Shown here one piece after another: positions 33,894-44,300 of a stretch of DNA of 64,000 bases. Where the stretch lies: contig NC_085138.1 in assembly GCF_035046485.1 (NCBI RefSeq), positions 63,604,580 to 63,668,579 on the forward strand. The letters run 5' to 3'. The notes below the pieces were generated by a model, which saw only the letters and a program-made list of their open reading frames with translations, had not been told where the DNA came from and searched no databases. The first letter of the stretch is position 1; each line of letters opens with the position of its first letter. Made by a program: the position numbers and the translations under genes. Origin of the DNA: Aedes albopictus. Its lineage: Eukaryota > Arthropoda > Insecta > Diptera > Culicidae.

Positions 33894-35452
33894 AATAGAT
33901 GTTTTACTCGGATTAACCGAAAGGCCATATTGGCGACACCAACCCTCAACTACCTGAAGGGCGCTTTGCATCAGGTCGGAAAGGGTGGTGATATACATAC
34001 CAACTAACAATGCTAGTTAGTCGTCGCAAAACCATAAGTAGGAAAACCGCTATTATTAAGTTGCCTCAATAGCGTATCTGCTACGAGATTCCACAAAAGC
34101 GGTGATAAGACTCCCCCTTGGGGGCATCCACAAACACTCAATTTTCAAATCCCTGCTAGACGCAATGTCGAGAAGAAATATCGGTTTTTGAGCATTTGAT
34201 GAATCCAATTGGAAATCATTGGAGATATACCATGACTCCGTGCGGCTTCCAATATGGCATCGAAAGGAACATTGTCAAAGGCATCAAAGGTCAAAGGTAT
34301 CTAAGAAAACACCCAAACAAGATTGCTTTTGAGCGAATGCTTTCTCGATATCGTAAACAATCTTGTGTAAAAGAGTCACAGTGGACTTACCAGATTGGTA
34401 GAAATTGGTTCACATGAAGAGGCACGTTGGCCAGATGAACATCACGGTCGTGATGATCCACAATGCGTTCTAAGCGTTTCAGAAGAAAAGAGGTCAAACT
34501 GTTAGGTCTGAAACTCTTTGCTTCGTCATACGACGCACGACCCACTTTCGGAATAAACTTGACAGTAATATCCCGCCAGGATTTGGGAATATACCCTGTA
34601 GCAAAACTGCAAACAAGTATTTTTTTTTCAAAACATGTTTGAAATGATCAAATCCCTTCTGAAGCAAAATAGGATAAATCCCATCTGCCCCAGGAGATTT
34701 GAAAGGAGCAAAGCTATTAAGTGCCCACTCAATCGATTCTATAGTTACAATACTCCGAGCCGAAGCCAGGGAATCGTAACTACAAGAAAAGACATCAGGT
34801 TCATCCGAAGATGTAATATCCACACATCCAGGGAATTGTGTGCTGAACAAGCATTCCAGAACTGCCTCATCAGAGGAAGTCTGATCGCCATTTGGCAAAC
34901 GAAGTTCGTTCACTCGGATATCCTTAGATTTCGCAAGGATTTTATTTAACCGACTGACTTCACTCAAACTGGAAACATTTGTACAAAGGTTTTTCCAGCC
35001 GGATCGTTCAGCAGACCGGAGAGCTTTCCTGTAGGCCTTGCGGGCCGACCTGAAAGCCTCCGAACCAGCCGAACGTCGACTGTTCCAACTCTTTCTACAT
35101 TGTTTCCTGAGTTTCGCCAGATCAGAGTTCCACCAAGGGGTTGGTCTTGTGATTTTCACAGACCGTAGAGGGCATGCTTCTTCAAAAGCTTCCATGATGA
35201 AGGTCGTTGTAGTATCAACGGCATCATCTAAATCACTTGGAGTGTCAATGGATGATGAGTATCCATGAAACTTGGCCGCAATCAAATCAGTAAAAAGATC
35301 CCAGTTTGTTGACCGGGGATTTCTGAAACGCAATGTTTGCGAAGTAACATTTAAATGTTCAAAAAAGATGTAGCGATGGTCAGATAAAGATTCTTCATCT
35401 GACACATGCCAATTGGTCAGCTCGTGACTAACTCTACTAGAGCAAAGCATGG
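33894..35452 (-). pseudogene. LOA LINE: endonuclease end and reverse transcriptase, broken
   Basis: The frame 34494-35576 (its first ~42 codons are antisense RTE) carries TNWHVSDEESLSDHRYIFF, then TPWWNSDLAKLRKQCRKSW and APFKSPGADGIYPILLQKG. A frame shift in the T run near 34625 is followed by SFLLKRLERIVDHH and GCPQGGVLSPLLW (about 34090-34130). The catalytic box reads GFA then loses a base near 34024-34028, and the Tyr after DD has become TAA. The catalytic core is therefore destroyed. Confidence 0.7.
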
Positions 35453-35850
35453 GACCAACGCGCCCATGACGTTTTCGAACGGAAGGTGTTGCGTGCCCTC
35501 TACGGTGGAATGCAGATGGAAGATGGGACTTGGAGAAGACGAATGAACCACGAACTGCATCAGCTGCTAGAACCAACCATCGTCCACACCATGAAAGTCG
35601 GGAGGCTACGGTGGGCGGGTCACGTCATCAGAATGTCGGATAGCAACCCAGTTAACATGGTTCACCAGAGTCATCCGACCGATACGAGCAGACGTGGTGC
35701 GCAGTGAGCTAGGTGGGTCGATCAAGTGAATAACGATTTGCAGACCCTTCGCACAGAGCGGAATTGGAGACACACAGCCATGGACCGAATGGAGAATGGA
35801 GACGACTCCTATGTACAGCAGAGAACACACAGGCCTTAGTCTGACCGGTA
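35453..35850 (+). pseudogene. RTE-clade LINE 3' end (lineage 2)
   Basis: 35456-35707 encodes VLRALYGGMQMEDGTWRRRM, NHELHQLLEPTIVHTMKVGR and LRWAGHVIRMSDSNPVNMVH. It ends in RRGAQ followed by TGA where Arg is usual. The homologous 3' tail continues to about 35850 (GGTAAGGTAAAT). Closely related to 31628-31965, at roughly nine bases in ten over the overlap. Confidence 0.75.
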
Positions 35851-35854
35851 AGGT

Positions 35855-36360
35855 AAATTATGCTATGGAAAGTTAATGACGCCATTCACCAGTACAAAAA
35901 CCCAAAAAAGCAGCTGATGAAGATGGTTTCGCAGTTGAATTCATCTAGATGGGCAAAGGAAAGCTGGTCATCTCATCTGGATCTGGGAAATCGAACAGCT
36001 ACCGAAGGAGTGGAACGAAGGGGTAATCTGCCCCATTCACAAGAATGGAGACTATTTGAAACGTGAGTACTTCATGGCGATCACCATTCAGAGCGATCAC
36101 CAAAATGCTATCGAATGAAAGAATGAATTCAAGGGAAGATATCAGGCCGGTATCATTGACGGCCTGTCGACAATGGACCTGATCGTTACCATATTGTCAA
36201 TCCTCCAGAAATGTCGTGCATTCCAGGTTGCAGCGCATCACCTGTCCTTTGACTTGAAGGCGGCATACAACAGTGCCTACCGCACCGAGCTGTTTAGCAT
36301 TATGCACGACAAAGGAATTCCACAATAGTTCATTGAACTAATCATATGTTTACCCTTATA
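35855..36360 (+). pseudogene. RTE-clade LINE reverse transcriptase fragment, decayed
   Basis: Begins VNDAIHQYKN, corresponding to VQDAIHQLKNNKAAGKDG of the copy at 54686. Further on it has the finger block QAGIIDGLSTMDLI (about 36140-36185) and HHLSFDLKAAYNSAYRTELF (about 36235-36297), followed by a TAG. The catalytic F-x-D context is preserved as SFDLKAAY, but stops and frame changes between blocks make it a pseudogene. It lies head-to-tail after the RTE 3' end at 35453-35850. Confidence 0.7.
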
Positions 36361-36599
36361 GGAACGATTTGTGAAGGAATTTTTGTCTGAAATCGTTTTT
36401 ATTCAAAGGATAGCGAAGATCTGTGGATATGATCGGACGTGAATTACTATGGAATTATTATTATTAGAATCTATTAATATCAAACTATCACATGTCATTC
36501 AATGGAAATCACCCTGTAGGATAGATCAGCTTGATCGTCATTGATTTATGTTTGAGAAATAAAAATGAATTAAAAAAGGATTACTGATTCATTCATCAT

Positions 36600-38380
36600 G
36601 TCAATGCCCCCTTGCATCACACGAAGACTGTGCAACATAGTTCATTCACCAGCGGCTGCTCGCCCTGGATCAATGGCCCTTACGAGCCATTTTTCAGTCA
36701 ACCGTGCTTGTAATCCAATGGTTTACCCCCAACTGCTCATTTCCCGCTCCGGTCATTCCACCCCCCTCGATCTCAACTGCAACTGCACGGTCAAGTTCTC
36801 GAACATGATCTTATTTTTCGATTCATTGCACGCAACCCGATAAAAAAAATAATAATACAATCCGACCAGATCTCGGCCCGGCGATCGTCGTAGACAACAA
36901 CGCAACGCAGACTCCAACGAGTCTTCCGCCGCCGCGCCGCCATCGTCGTCGTTGTGGTCGTCATCGATCGGATCGTTCTTGAACGCATTACAAGCTGCGT
37001 GTAGGCGATGACATCACATGCGAATATACGAGAGATAGCAAAACCAAGAGAGATCGAATAGGAAGGAACAAGGGGTCCAGTCGGACCACGGTTGGTGGTG
37101 ATGGTGGTGATCGATGTGTTGTATCATTGGATCATTCCACCGCCGCACGCGGCATCAAGAAGGAAGCTGACAAGACAACGCATCACCAAACGAAAGCCCA
37201 ACCGACGCCGCCACAGCCGGAGAGAAGGGCTCCTCGCGTAGATTAACCGCAGAACATCCCCGCCTCTCCTGGGATATCTTCGGATTGAAGATGAATATTA
37301 ATTGTTTGGAAGATAAATGGCAGATAGACAAATAGAAGTTGTTTTTTGCATGTTCTGCGACAAAAGACGATGACGGTCGGTCGGGTGTTGGCTCTCTGTG
37401 GTTCCCGCTGCCGGATCGTATTCTCGGTGTAGGTCTTCAACACGACGCGTAATGTACTATGCGTGTTCCGCTCGTGTGTAGTACAACATCGGTAAATGTA
37501 GACAAGCTTTTAGGGTAATGGGAAAGGCGAGATGGAGTTGCTCGGCTGGTTGAATCGTTTCCTATGCTATTTATGTTGGTCCAAAACCGTGTTTGTGTAT
37601 TCAACATGAAGCGTTTAGATTAGGGATTCCGGTTCTTCCAATCCAATGGCGTATGGTCAACTCTTGTTGATAGCTAACTGACAACACCTATTCCGGATCT
37701 CCGCCCATACACGCGTGATTGCTCTACGCCTAATCGCTGCAAATAGCCCTGAATCCGATCCGAAACCCATTCCCATTCATGTGCATGCTCGCATTGGTAA
37801 CCAGTCGTCGAAAGTGAACTCGCTTTCTCACGCAGATGTTGGCAGGTATTGCACTCGGTGCATGAACTTCCCCACCTCGGCGTCCCGATCACCCGAATAT
37901 CAGTTTTAATTAGTTTTTGCTTACAATCAATTTTCTAAACAACTCTGCACCCCGCACCGCAACTGCTACGGACCTCCTCATGGACTCTCGTAAATGCAGT
38001 GTGGGACGTGAGTTGCATAGCAGCAGAGCATACCCAATTCACTGAAATCGAAAACTACACTCTGCTATTTTATGCTCCCGATCATGTTACTGGTACTGGT
38101 CGTAATGGATCGTTTTGTTTGTACGTGCATTGCACGGCGAAGCTATTCCAGACAATAACTACGGGTTTGAAGTGAACCAGTGAGCAACGCAGGAGCAACA
38201 GTAGTCGCTGTTGTGACCGTCGGAAAACATTCCGCTGTGGTAGCACTTTTTTACACGGGAGATCCGGTACCTAGTGTTGTGCAGTGGAAATTATTTGAAA
38301 ATAACTCTAAAACTCTAATCTACCTAGCGACGATTATGCATTTCTTTGTGTTCAAGAATACAATTCAACAAAATTCACGG
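36600..38380. other. Unique-looking sequence, possible host DNA
   Basis: Balanced base composition with few repeats. It contains CGCCGCCGCGCCGCC and GTCGTCGTTGT triplet-rich DNA near 36930-36960. No protein family is recognisable in either strand. It could be intronic or intergenic host sequence. Confidence 0.3.
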
Positions 38381-38385
38381 GACAT

Positions 38386-38585
38386 ATCTGCACTAGCATG
38401 TCAAAAGGGACTTACGCGTTTTTTTTTGTAAACAAACATGTTTCTGTCGCAGAAAGCGAGAAAATTAATCTTTCTGTTAAGGGTATCGTCATGCGTGGAT
38501 GGATAGAGATAAACCCTACAGCGATAGAAACGTGTTTGTTTAGAAAAACGAGTTTGACCCTTCTGACATGTGAATGCAGATACCA
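38386..38585. mobile_element. Palindromic MITE, GTAAACAAACATGTTTCTGTC family
   Basis: About 200 bp. The left arm CATGTCAAAAGGGACTTACG, then TTTGTAAACAAACATGTTTC, is mirrored by the right arm GAAACGTGTTTGTTTAG, then CGAGTTTGACCCTTCTGACA. Third member of the family seen at 15100 and 33661. Target duplication not resolved. Confidence 0.7.
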
Positions 38586-38599
38586 ATGAATACCGTGCT

Positions 38600-39190
38600 T
38601 TTATCCATCACAATAAGGATAACAGAACCAACAATAGTACGCAACAAAGACGTTCTCGATACTCTGTCACTCTGAATGCTCGCCTGATAAAACTCGACCT
38701 GGTTCGCTCACCGTGCTCTTCGTGTGCTTATATTATTGTGCTCTCCACACCTCCTTGTGCTTATCGGATCAGTAGCGTACATCAGCTAAACAGGATTGTT
38801 GCCCAGCATTCTTGCAACATGCCCTGCCCACCATATCATTTCGGCTTTGGCCATCTTTCGGATGCTGGGTTCGCTGAAAAGTGCAGCGATTTCGTGGTTC
38901 ATCCTTCCCCACCATACACCGTTCTCCTGCATACTGCCGAAGGTCGTCTTTAGCACGTGTTGCTCGTAAACTTCGAGTGCTTGCAGGTCCTCCTGGAGCA
39001 TGGTCCATGTTTCGTATTTATAGAGGACCACCTTATTAACGTCCCGCAGCTTTGAACGCGGTCCAAAAGGTGGTGCTAATATTCCTTCCCTCTTCCAACC
39101 TGATTGTAATAACATGGCCGGCGCCGTTATTGCACCGTCAAAAAAGTCTCTGAAGCGTGCACAGAGAGAATGTTGATCGCTCCCAGGCAA
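38600..39190 (-). pseudogene. RTE-clade LINE C-terminal fragment, antisense
   Basis: The minus frame 38786-39190 encodes NKVVLYKYETWTMLQEDLQA, VLKTTFGSMQENGVWWGRMN, HEIAALFSEPSIRKMAKA and WWAGHVARMLGNNPV, the RTE tail of the lineage at 55840-56297. The N-terminal ~60 residues have no RTE counterpart and mark the 5' truncation point. Homology continues toward 38650 out of frame (CRSI-like tail), next to the MITE at 38386-38585. Confidence 0.75.
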
Positions 39191-39199
39191 TTGGGTTGT

Positions 39200-39600
39200 T
39201 TAGCGAATAAAATATTGCTATTTTCTATAGCCTAATCGAAAGAGCTCATTTTTCTGAGTATAAAGTGATTTTATTAAATTTCAATACCTTTGTTTTGATG
39301 GTTAAATCAATAAAACAGTTTTAATTTTCGTGGATAAAATGACAGTTCAATCGATAAAATGACAGTTCGACCCGAACAAAAAAATTTCCCCATACAAACT
39401 TTAAATACATTTTAAAAATAGTTCCCGGGCTCCAAAAATTATGAAAATTTGGATTTAGACTAATTTTTGGGTGGAAAATCTGATTATGCAATAATCCGGA
39501 TACCCCTAAAGAACCCAATTGTTCGGTTGATTCATTGGGCAATAAAGTAGCATCGATAGATATGTGCAGTCAGTTTAAGCTAAGATAATTCTATTTGACA
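39200..39600. other. AT-rich sequence upstream of the LOA element
   Basis: GATAAAATGACAGTTC occurs twice (about 39332 and 39352). No gene and no defined element end. It may include part of the LOA 5' untranslated region. Confidence 0.3.
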
Positions 39601-39644
39601 TTTGAGCATGAGCATGAGCTAAGCTGCCACACATTTCGAGGACT

Positions 39645-40577
39645 ATGCATGGGCAGGGACGAGAGGCCCTCCCTGCTCCTACTTATAGCGATATTGCTAA
39701 CCGGGTAAGGCTAGGAATTATGCCCAAGAATTATCCTGTGATTGAGCTGTCAACTAACCAACAGGAAGTGGTACAAGAAGCCCTCCTGTTGAAAGTTGTT
39801 CAGCAACGCCGGGAACAATTCAAGCCTAAGTTTGCTTGCTGTAGGTTTAGGCCTGGGTACCTAGTGCTCACATGCCAGGGCAAAGAAACCGCTAATTGGG
39901 TAAAAGATAAATTTACGTCACTGGTACTTTGGGAAGGGGCAGATTTGGTTGTCGTGGACGAGGATAAAATCCCACGTCCCGAAGTCCTAATTGCTTTCTT
40001 CCCATGGAGTGCCAAATACAGTAACGACATGATTTTGTCTCTCATTGAGAGCCAAAATGAAGATATGTTTGCTGATACATGGAGGGTTCTATACCGTCGA
40101 GTAAAGGGCGAGCACCTTGAACTTAACTTTACGGTAGACGATTCCTCTTTGCGGAAGTTAAGTGCGAAGAAATTTGTATTGCATTACAGGTATGGGCAGA
40201 TTCAAATTACTAAGAAACGCCCTGCTCAACCCATTGATAAAAGAATAGTGCCAGTTATCCCTACAGTTGCCCCGGACGAAAAGGCCATGGATTGTGAGCT
40301 AGTCCTGGAAGGCCATAACATTCCAGGGACAAGTAGAGCTGAAAATTATTCTTTTGTTCACTCGGGAAGTTCTGGAAAAGATGTAGACACCGCCGGTGCT
40401 ATAGGATTAGACAGCCAGGGGCAACAAAATGCCCTTGGTTACAAAAACCTAAGAGCTGATGATTTAGGTAGCCAAGGGCAAAACAAAGCCCATGATGTTA
40501 ATAAATCAAAAGCCAGGAAGCCCAGCGGAGCTACTACAGATTCGTCTATTCAAAATCGTCTCCAGCAGCGGGATTAA
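39645..40577 (+). CDS. LOA LINE ORF1 protein, DUF4780-like
   Basis: 310 codons with no interruption. Residues ~20-190 contain the blocks LSTNQQEVVQEALLLKVVQQ, FACCRFRPGYLVLTCQGKE, LWEGADLVVVDEDKIPRPEV, IAFFPWSAKYSNDMILSLIE and DTWRVLYRRVKGEHLELNFT. As I recall it, this is the pattern of the DUF4780 domain found in insect retrotransposon proteins. The last ~120 residues are polar and low-complexity, with two GLDSQGQQNALGYKNLR-like repeats (about residues 255-290). No CCHC knuckle is visible. It probably binds element RNA in the retrotransposition particle, by analogy with LINE ORF1 proteins. An in-frame TGA lies 30 bases upstream of the ATG, which supports this start. Confidence 0.75.
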   Translation: MHGQGREALPAPTYSDIANRVRLGIMPKNYPVIELSTNQQEVVQEALLLKVVQQRREQFKPKFACCRFRPGYLVLTCQGKETANWVKDKFTSLVLWEGADLVVVDEDKIPRPEVLIAFFPWSAKYSNDMILSLIESQNEDMFADTWRVLYRRVKGEHLELNFTVDDSSLRKLSAKKFVLHYRYGQIQITKKRPAQPIDKRIVPVIPTVAPDEKAMDCELVLEGHNIPGTSRAENYSFVHSGSSGKDVDTAGAIGLDSQGQQNALGYKNLRADDLGSQGQNKAHDVNKSKARKPSGATTDSSIQNRLQQRD

Positions 40578-40646
40578 AGTGCCCCGCCAATTATATTATG
40601 TTCTTTGTTTAATAAATTATCAATAAAAAATAGTAAATAAAAAAAA

Positions 40647-41381
40647 ATGAGTACAATGAAAATTATTCAAATAAATCTTCACCACGCGAAGGGTGCTTCA
40701 GCTGTGCTCAGCAGAAGATTTATTAGAGAACAGTTAGACGTGGGATTAATTCAAGAGCCCTGGGTAAATAATGGAAGGGTAATGGGTTGCTCTTCGCAGA
40801 ATTGTAGTATCTTGTATGACGAATCTAATCCAAGAACAGCCATTTTAGTAAGTAGGAGAACAAAATTTGTCCTAATTACTGAGTTTATTACAAGAGACAT
40901 TGTTGCGATTAAAATGGAGGTCCCAACAATCCAGGGAAAAACTGAGGTATGTATTGCTTCAGCATATTTTCCAGGAGACGTTGATGATGTGCCTCCATCT
41001 TTGGTCGTAAATTTTGTTAATTATTGCAAAAAAATAAACGCCCAATTTGTTATAGGGTGTGATGCAAATGCCCATCATACCATATGGAGCAGTACTGATA
41101 TTAATAAAAGAGGTGAGGATCTCCTGAATTACATTTCGTCTAATAATATAGACATATGCAATAAAGGGGAATCGCCCACTTTTATTAATGCTCTTCGACA
41201 AGAAGTTTTAGATCTTACGCTTTGCAGTTATCTGCTATCAGATAAGATCGTGAACTGGCATGTTTCTGATGAGGAATCACTGTCAGATCACAAACATATC
41301 AGGTTCGATTATAAAGCCGGATCAAATTTAATTGAAAGCTATAGAAACCCAAAGAAAACTAACTCTATCGCTTCTATTTAA
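40647..41381 (+). pseudogene. LOA LINE ORF2, endonuclease part
   Basis: 244 codons of an apurinic-type (APE) endonuclease that nicks target DNA to prime reverse transcription. Motifs in order: MKIIQINLHHAKGAS (residues ~3-17), GLIQEPW with the metal-binding Glu (~34-40), FVIGCDANAHHTIWSS (~133-148), DLTLCS (~190) and SLSDHKHIRFDY with the catalytic Asp-His pair (~215-226). The frame ends at TAA 41379-41381 right after RNPKKTN. The next frame starts at the overlapping ATG (TAATG), and comparison with the antisense copy (RNPRSTNWDLF) shows the missing Trp-Asp at this point. This is most simply a small frame-shifting deletion, not a designed stop. Confidence 0.8.
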
Positions 41382-43051
41382 TGAATGAAAATTCTTATGC
41401 GGGTGAGCAGATCTTGTCTGTTTCACAGTTGGAAAATGCCTCTGATGAGATTATTGATAAAATGATCTCATCATATCATGCTAGCTGTCCAATCCGACAG
41501 AGGTCATCCAACAGGGATGTCCCTTGGTGGAATGATAAGCTGGCAGAACTGAGGAGGAAATCTAGACGGTTGTTCAATAGAGCAAAAGTTACATCTGATT
41601 GGGTTCAGTATAAACAAGCCCTTACAGAATACAACAGAGAATTGAGGCTAGCCAAACGGAAGGATTGGAGACGGGTATGTGAAGACATCAATAACGCTCC
41701 TACAGCTGCAAGGCTTCATAAAGTCCTTTCGAAGGACCATTTAAATGGTCTTGGCAGTCTTAAAAAGGAAGATGGCAGTTTTACTGTTGACTCTTCTGAA
41801 ACATTGGAAATCATGATGAGAACTCACTTCCCAGGGTCGATTCCTTGTTCGGATGAAGAACAGGACTCAGATAAGGTAAGACATGCATGGTCGACCAATG
41901 CCTATCAAAAAGCTTGTGATATCTTCACGCCGTCGAGGATCGAATGGGCACTGAGTTCTTTTCAACCTTTCAAATCTGCCGGGAAAGATGGAATTTTCCC
42001 AGCTTTACTTCAACAGGGAAAAGAGGCGCTTTGTCCGCTCTTAACCGAAATATTCAGAGCCAGTATTACGTTAACTCACATACCTAAGGCGAGGCGTAAG
42101 GTTCGTGTTGTGTTTATCCCAAAAGCTGGCAAACGGGACAAAACAACTCCAAAAGCCTTCAGACCAATAAGCCTTTCTTGTGTTCTGTTAAAGACTATGG
42201 AAAAAATCATGGATGACTTTATTAAGTCAACAAGTTTAGTAGAAATGCCTCTTTGTAAATTTCAATATGCTTATCAATCGGGTAAATCTACGATAACGGC
42301 GCTACAGTCGTTAGTTAGCAAAGTTGAGAAATCGCTTCAAGCCAAGGAAGTAGCCGTGGTTGCTTTTCTCGACATTGAGGGAGCATTTGACAATGCATCC
42401 TACAGCTCCATGCGTTCAGCAATGAAAGCAAGGGGCTTAGATAAACGCATTATTGAATGGATAATATCTATGCTAGAAGATCGGGAAATTTCTACTGATC
42501 TAGGAGGTGCGCAGCTATCTGTTAGATCTATAAAGGGCTGTCCTCAAGGAGGAGTACTATCGCCCTTACTGTGGTCTCTGGTAGTGGACGAACTCCTTAA
42601 AAAGCTAATAAATCAAGGTTTTGAGGTGATAGGATACGCAGATGATGTGGCCATTTTGGTACGTGGGAAATATGATACTACGATTTCAAATCGGCTTCAA
42701 CATGCGCTGAATGTTACTCTCAAATGGTGTAGGAAAGAGGGGTTAAGCGTAAACCCTTCTAAAACTGTTATCGTTCCTTTTACTAGAAGGAAGAAATTAC
42801 ATCTTACCCAACCTTCTTTAGATGGAGTTCAAATTCAGTTCTCGGAAGAAGTTAAACATCTCGGTGTAACTTTGGACAAAAGATTGAATTGGAATTCTCA
42901 TCTAAGCAAGGTATTAACTAAGGGTACAAATGCCCTTTGGGTTTGCAATAAAGCCTTGGGGAAAACCTGGGGGCTGAGACCAAACATGACAAACTGGATT
43001 TATGCAGCAATAGTCCGGCCAAAAGTTACATATGCTTCACTTGTATGGTGA
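41381..43051 (+). pseudogene. LOA LINE ORF2, reverse transcriptase part
   Basis: 556 codons in frame 2, continuing ORF2 after the shift at 41361-41381. N-terminal block RDVPWWNDKLAELRRKSRRL (~residues 46-65). Reverse-transcriptase motifs: SAGKDGIFPALLQQG (~198-212), VVFIPKAGKRDKTTPKAFRP (~242-262), YQSGKSTITAL (~301), VAFLDIEGAFDNAS with the first catalytic Asp (~326-339), GCPQGGVLSPLLW (~386-398), GYADDVAILV with the Asp pair (~418-427) and LSVNPSKTVIVPFTRR (~457-472). All catalytic residues are intact. The frame ends at a TGA (43049-43051) inside the VWWPKT-type motif, where Trp is expected, so one G-to-A change made the stop. Confidence 0.85.
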
Positions 43052-44293
43052 CCTAAAACAATCGAGGTAACCGCTCAAAAGAAGCTAAGCAAGCTTCAAA
43101 GACTTGCATGTATATCAATCACAGGGGCAATGAAAAGCACACCATCGGTTGCATTAGATGCCTTTCTCAATATGTTACCATTGCACCAATTTGTTCAACT
43201 GCAAGCGGCAAAAAGTGCCCTGCAGTTTCTGCGTCACAACAAACTGCTAGAAGGTGATCTAGTAGGACATTTGAAGATCGTCAAAGACTTCAATTTAAAC
43301 TCAGATATTAAAACAGTAGAGGATTGGATGATAACGAAGACCAACTATGATGTTCCCTTTAATGTGGTTAAACCAAGCCGCAATATTTGGGATTCTGGTG
43401 GGCCAAGCTTACGTCCAGGTTCTATTGTATTTTATACTGATGGGTCTAAGATGGGGGAAAATACTGGTGCTGGAGTTTTTGGCCCAGGTATAAGTAAAGC
43501 TATACCAATGGGATGTAGTCCCACTGTGTTTCAAGCAGAGATTCAAGCCATATTAGAGTGTGCTAATACTTGCCTGAGGAGAAATTACAGATTTGCAAAA
43601 ATCTGCATCTTCTCAGACAGTCAAGCTGCTCTAAATGCGCTAAGGGCATTCACTTGCCAGTCCAAGCTAGTGTGGGAATGCATTCTTTCTCTGAAGCAGT
43701 TGGCCAGTAGGAACGAAGTAACATTATACTGGGTGCCCGGCCATTGCGGAATTCAGGGAAATGAAAACGCCGACAATCTAGCCAGACAGGGTGCAGCATC
43801 GAGCTTCGTAGGCCCTGAACCATTCTGTGGAGTTCCTGAGTGTACTCTTAAGACGAAACTAAAAATATGGGAAATGTCTATGGTAGAAACCAATTGGAAT
43901 GCCACGGATACATCCAGACAAGCAAAAAGATTTATAAGACCTAGTGCAGCAAAAGCCAGGACCATACTAAATTTAAACAAGAGAGACCTGAGGGTAATAA
44001 CGGGCCTGATGACCGGTCACTGCCCCAGTAGGTACCATCTACACAAGATTGGAAAAATCCAATCATCTGAGTGTCGTTTTTGTCAAGGTGAAAACGAAAC
44101 CGCTGAACATTTACTCTGCAGCTGTGGAGAGCTATCCAATCAAAGGTTGTCAATATTTGGAAAAGGGTTATTAGAGCCCTTGGAAGTTTGGCAAAGTAAT
44201 CCTAAGGTATGCACACAGCAAAATCTAGCCACCGCATTTTGGATAGAAATTTCTCTATTTTCAACGAATCGTGGCAATCTCTGGTGCAAATGA
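43052..44293 (+). pseudogene. LOA LINE ORF2, RNase H and zinc-motif part
   Basis: Reads on in the same frame past the TGA with no further stop to 44293 (an ATG for this part is at 43130). RNase H acidic residues are in place: FYTDGSKMGE (Asp near 43439), FQAEIQ (Glu at 43538), IFSDSQAAL (Asp at 43616) and the WVPGHCGIQGNENADNLARQ loop with the last Asp. Near the C terminus, CRFCQGENETAEHLLCSC (from about 44072) has the C-x2-C-x8-H-x3-C spacing of the zinc motif seen at LOA/I-group ORF2 ends. RNase H removes element RNA from the cDNA hybrid. Confidence 0.8.
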
Positions 44294-44300
44294 AAGCTTA

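Larger units (their letters stand above)
31966..35452 (-). mobile_element. LOA-clade (Lian-like) LINE, antisense, 5'-truncated and decayed
   Basis: Read on the minus strand the order is: end of the endonuclease domain (SDEESLSDHRY, about 35400), reverse transcriptase (35300 down to about 33550), RNase H (33361-32333), then a likely 3' untranslated region to about 31966 with a polypyrimidine-rich segment. The endonuclease N-terminal part and ORF1 are missing. The reading frame is broken in several places and a 233-bp MITE sits inside the reverse transcriptase. Each end abuts an RTE fragment. Confidence 0.75.
39603..44300 (+). mobile_element. LOA-clade (Lian-like) LINE, near complete
   Basis: Order: short leader starting near GAGCATGAGCATGAGC (39604), ORF1 (39645-40577), a 69-base A-rich spacer, then ORF2 as endonuclease (40647-41381), reverse transcriptase (41381-43051), and connection plus RNase H plus zinc motif (43052-44293). 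An RNase H at this place is typical of the LOA/I/R1 group, and a DUF4780-type ORF1 points to LOA. Only two lesions interrupt ORF2, so the copy is young. Exact ends and the target duplication could not be fixed; the 3' untranslated region may run past 44300. Confidence 0.8.

Noticed and set aside
41379..41383. TAATG as a functional stop-restart signal between two LOA ORFs
   Set aside because: Not ruled out, but the missing Trp-Asp relative to the antisense copy makes a simple deletion the better explanation.
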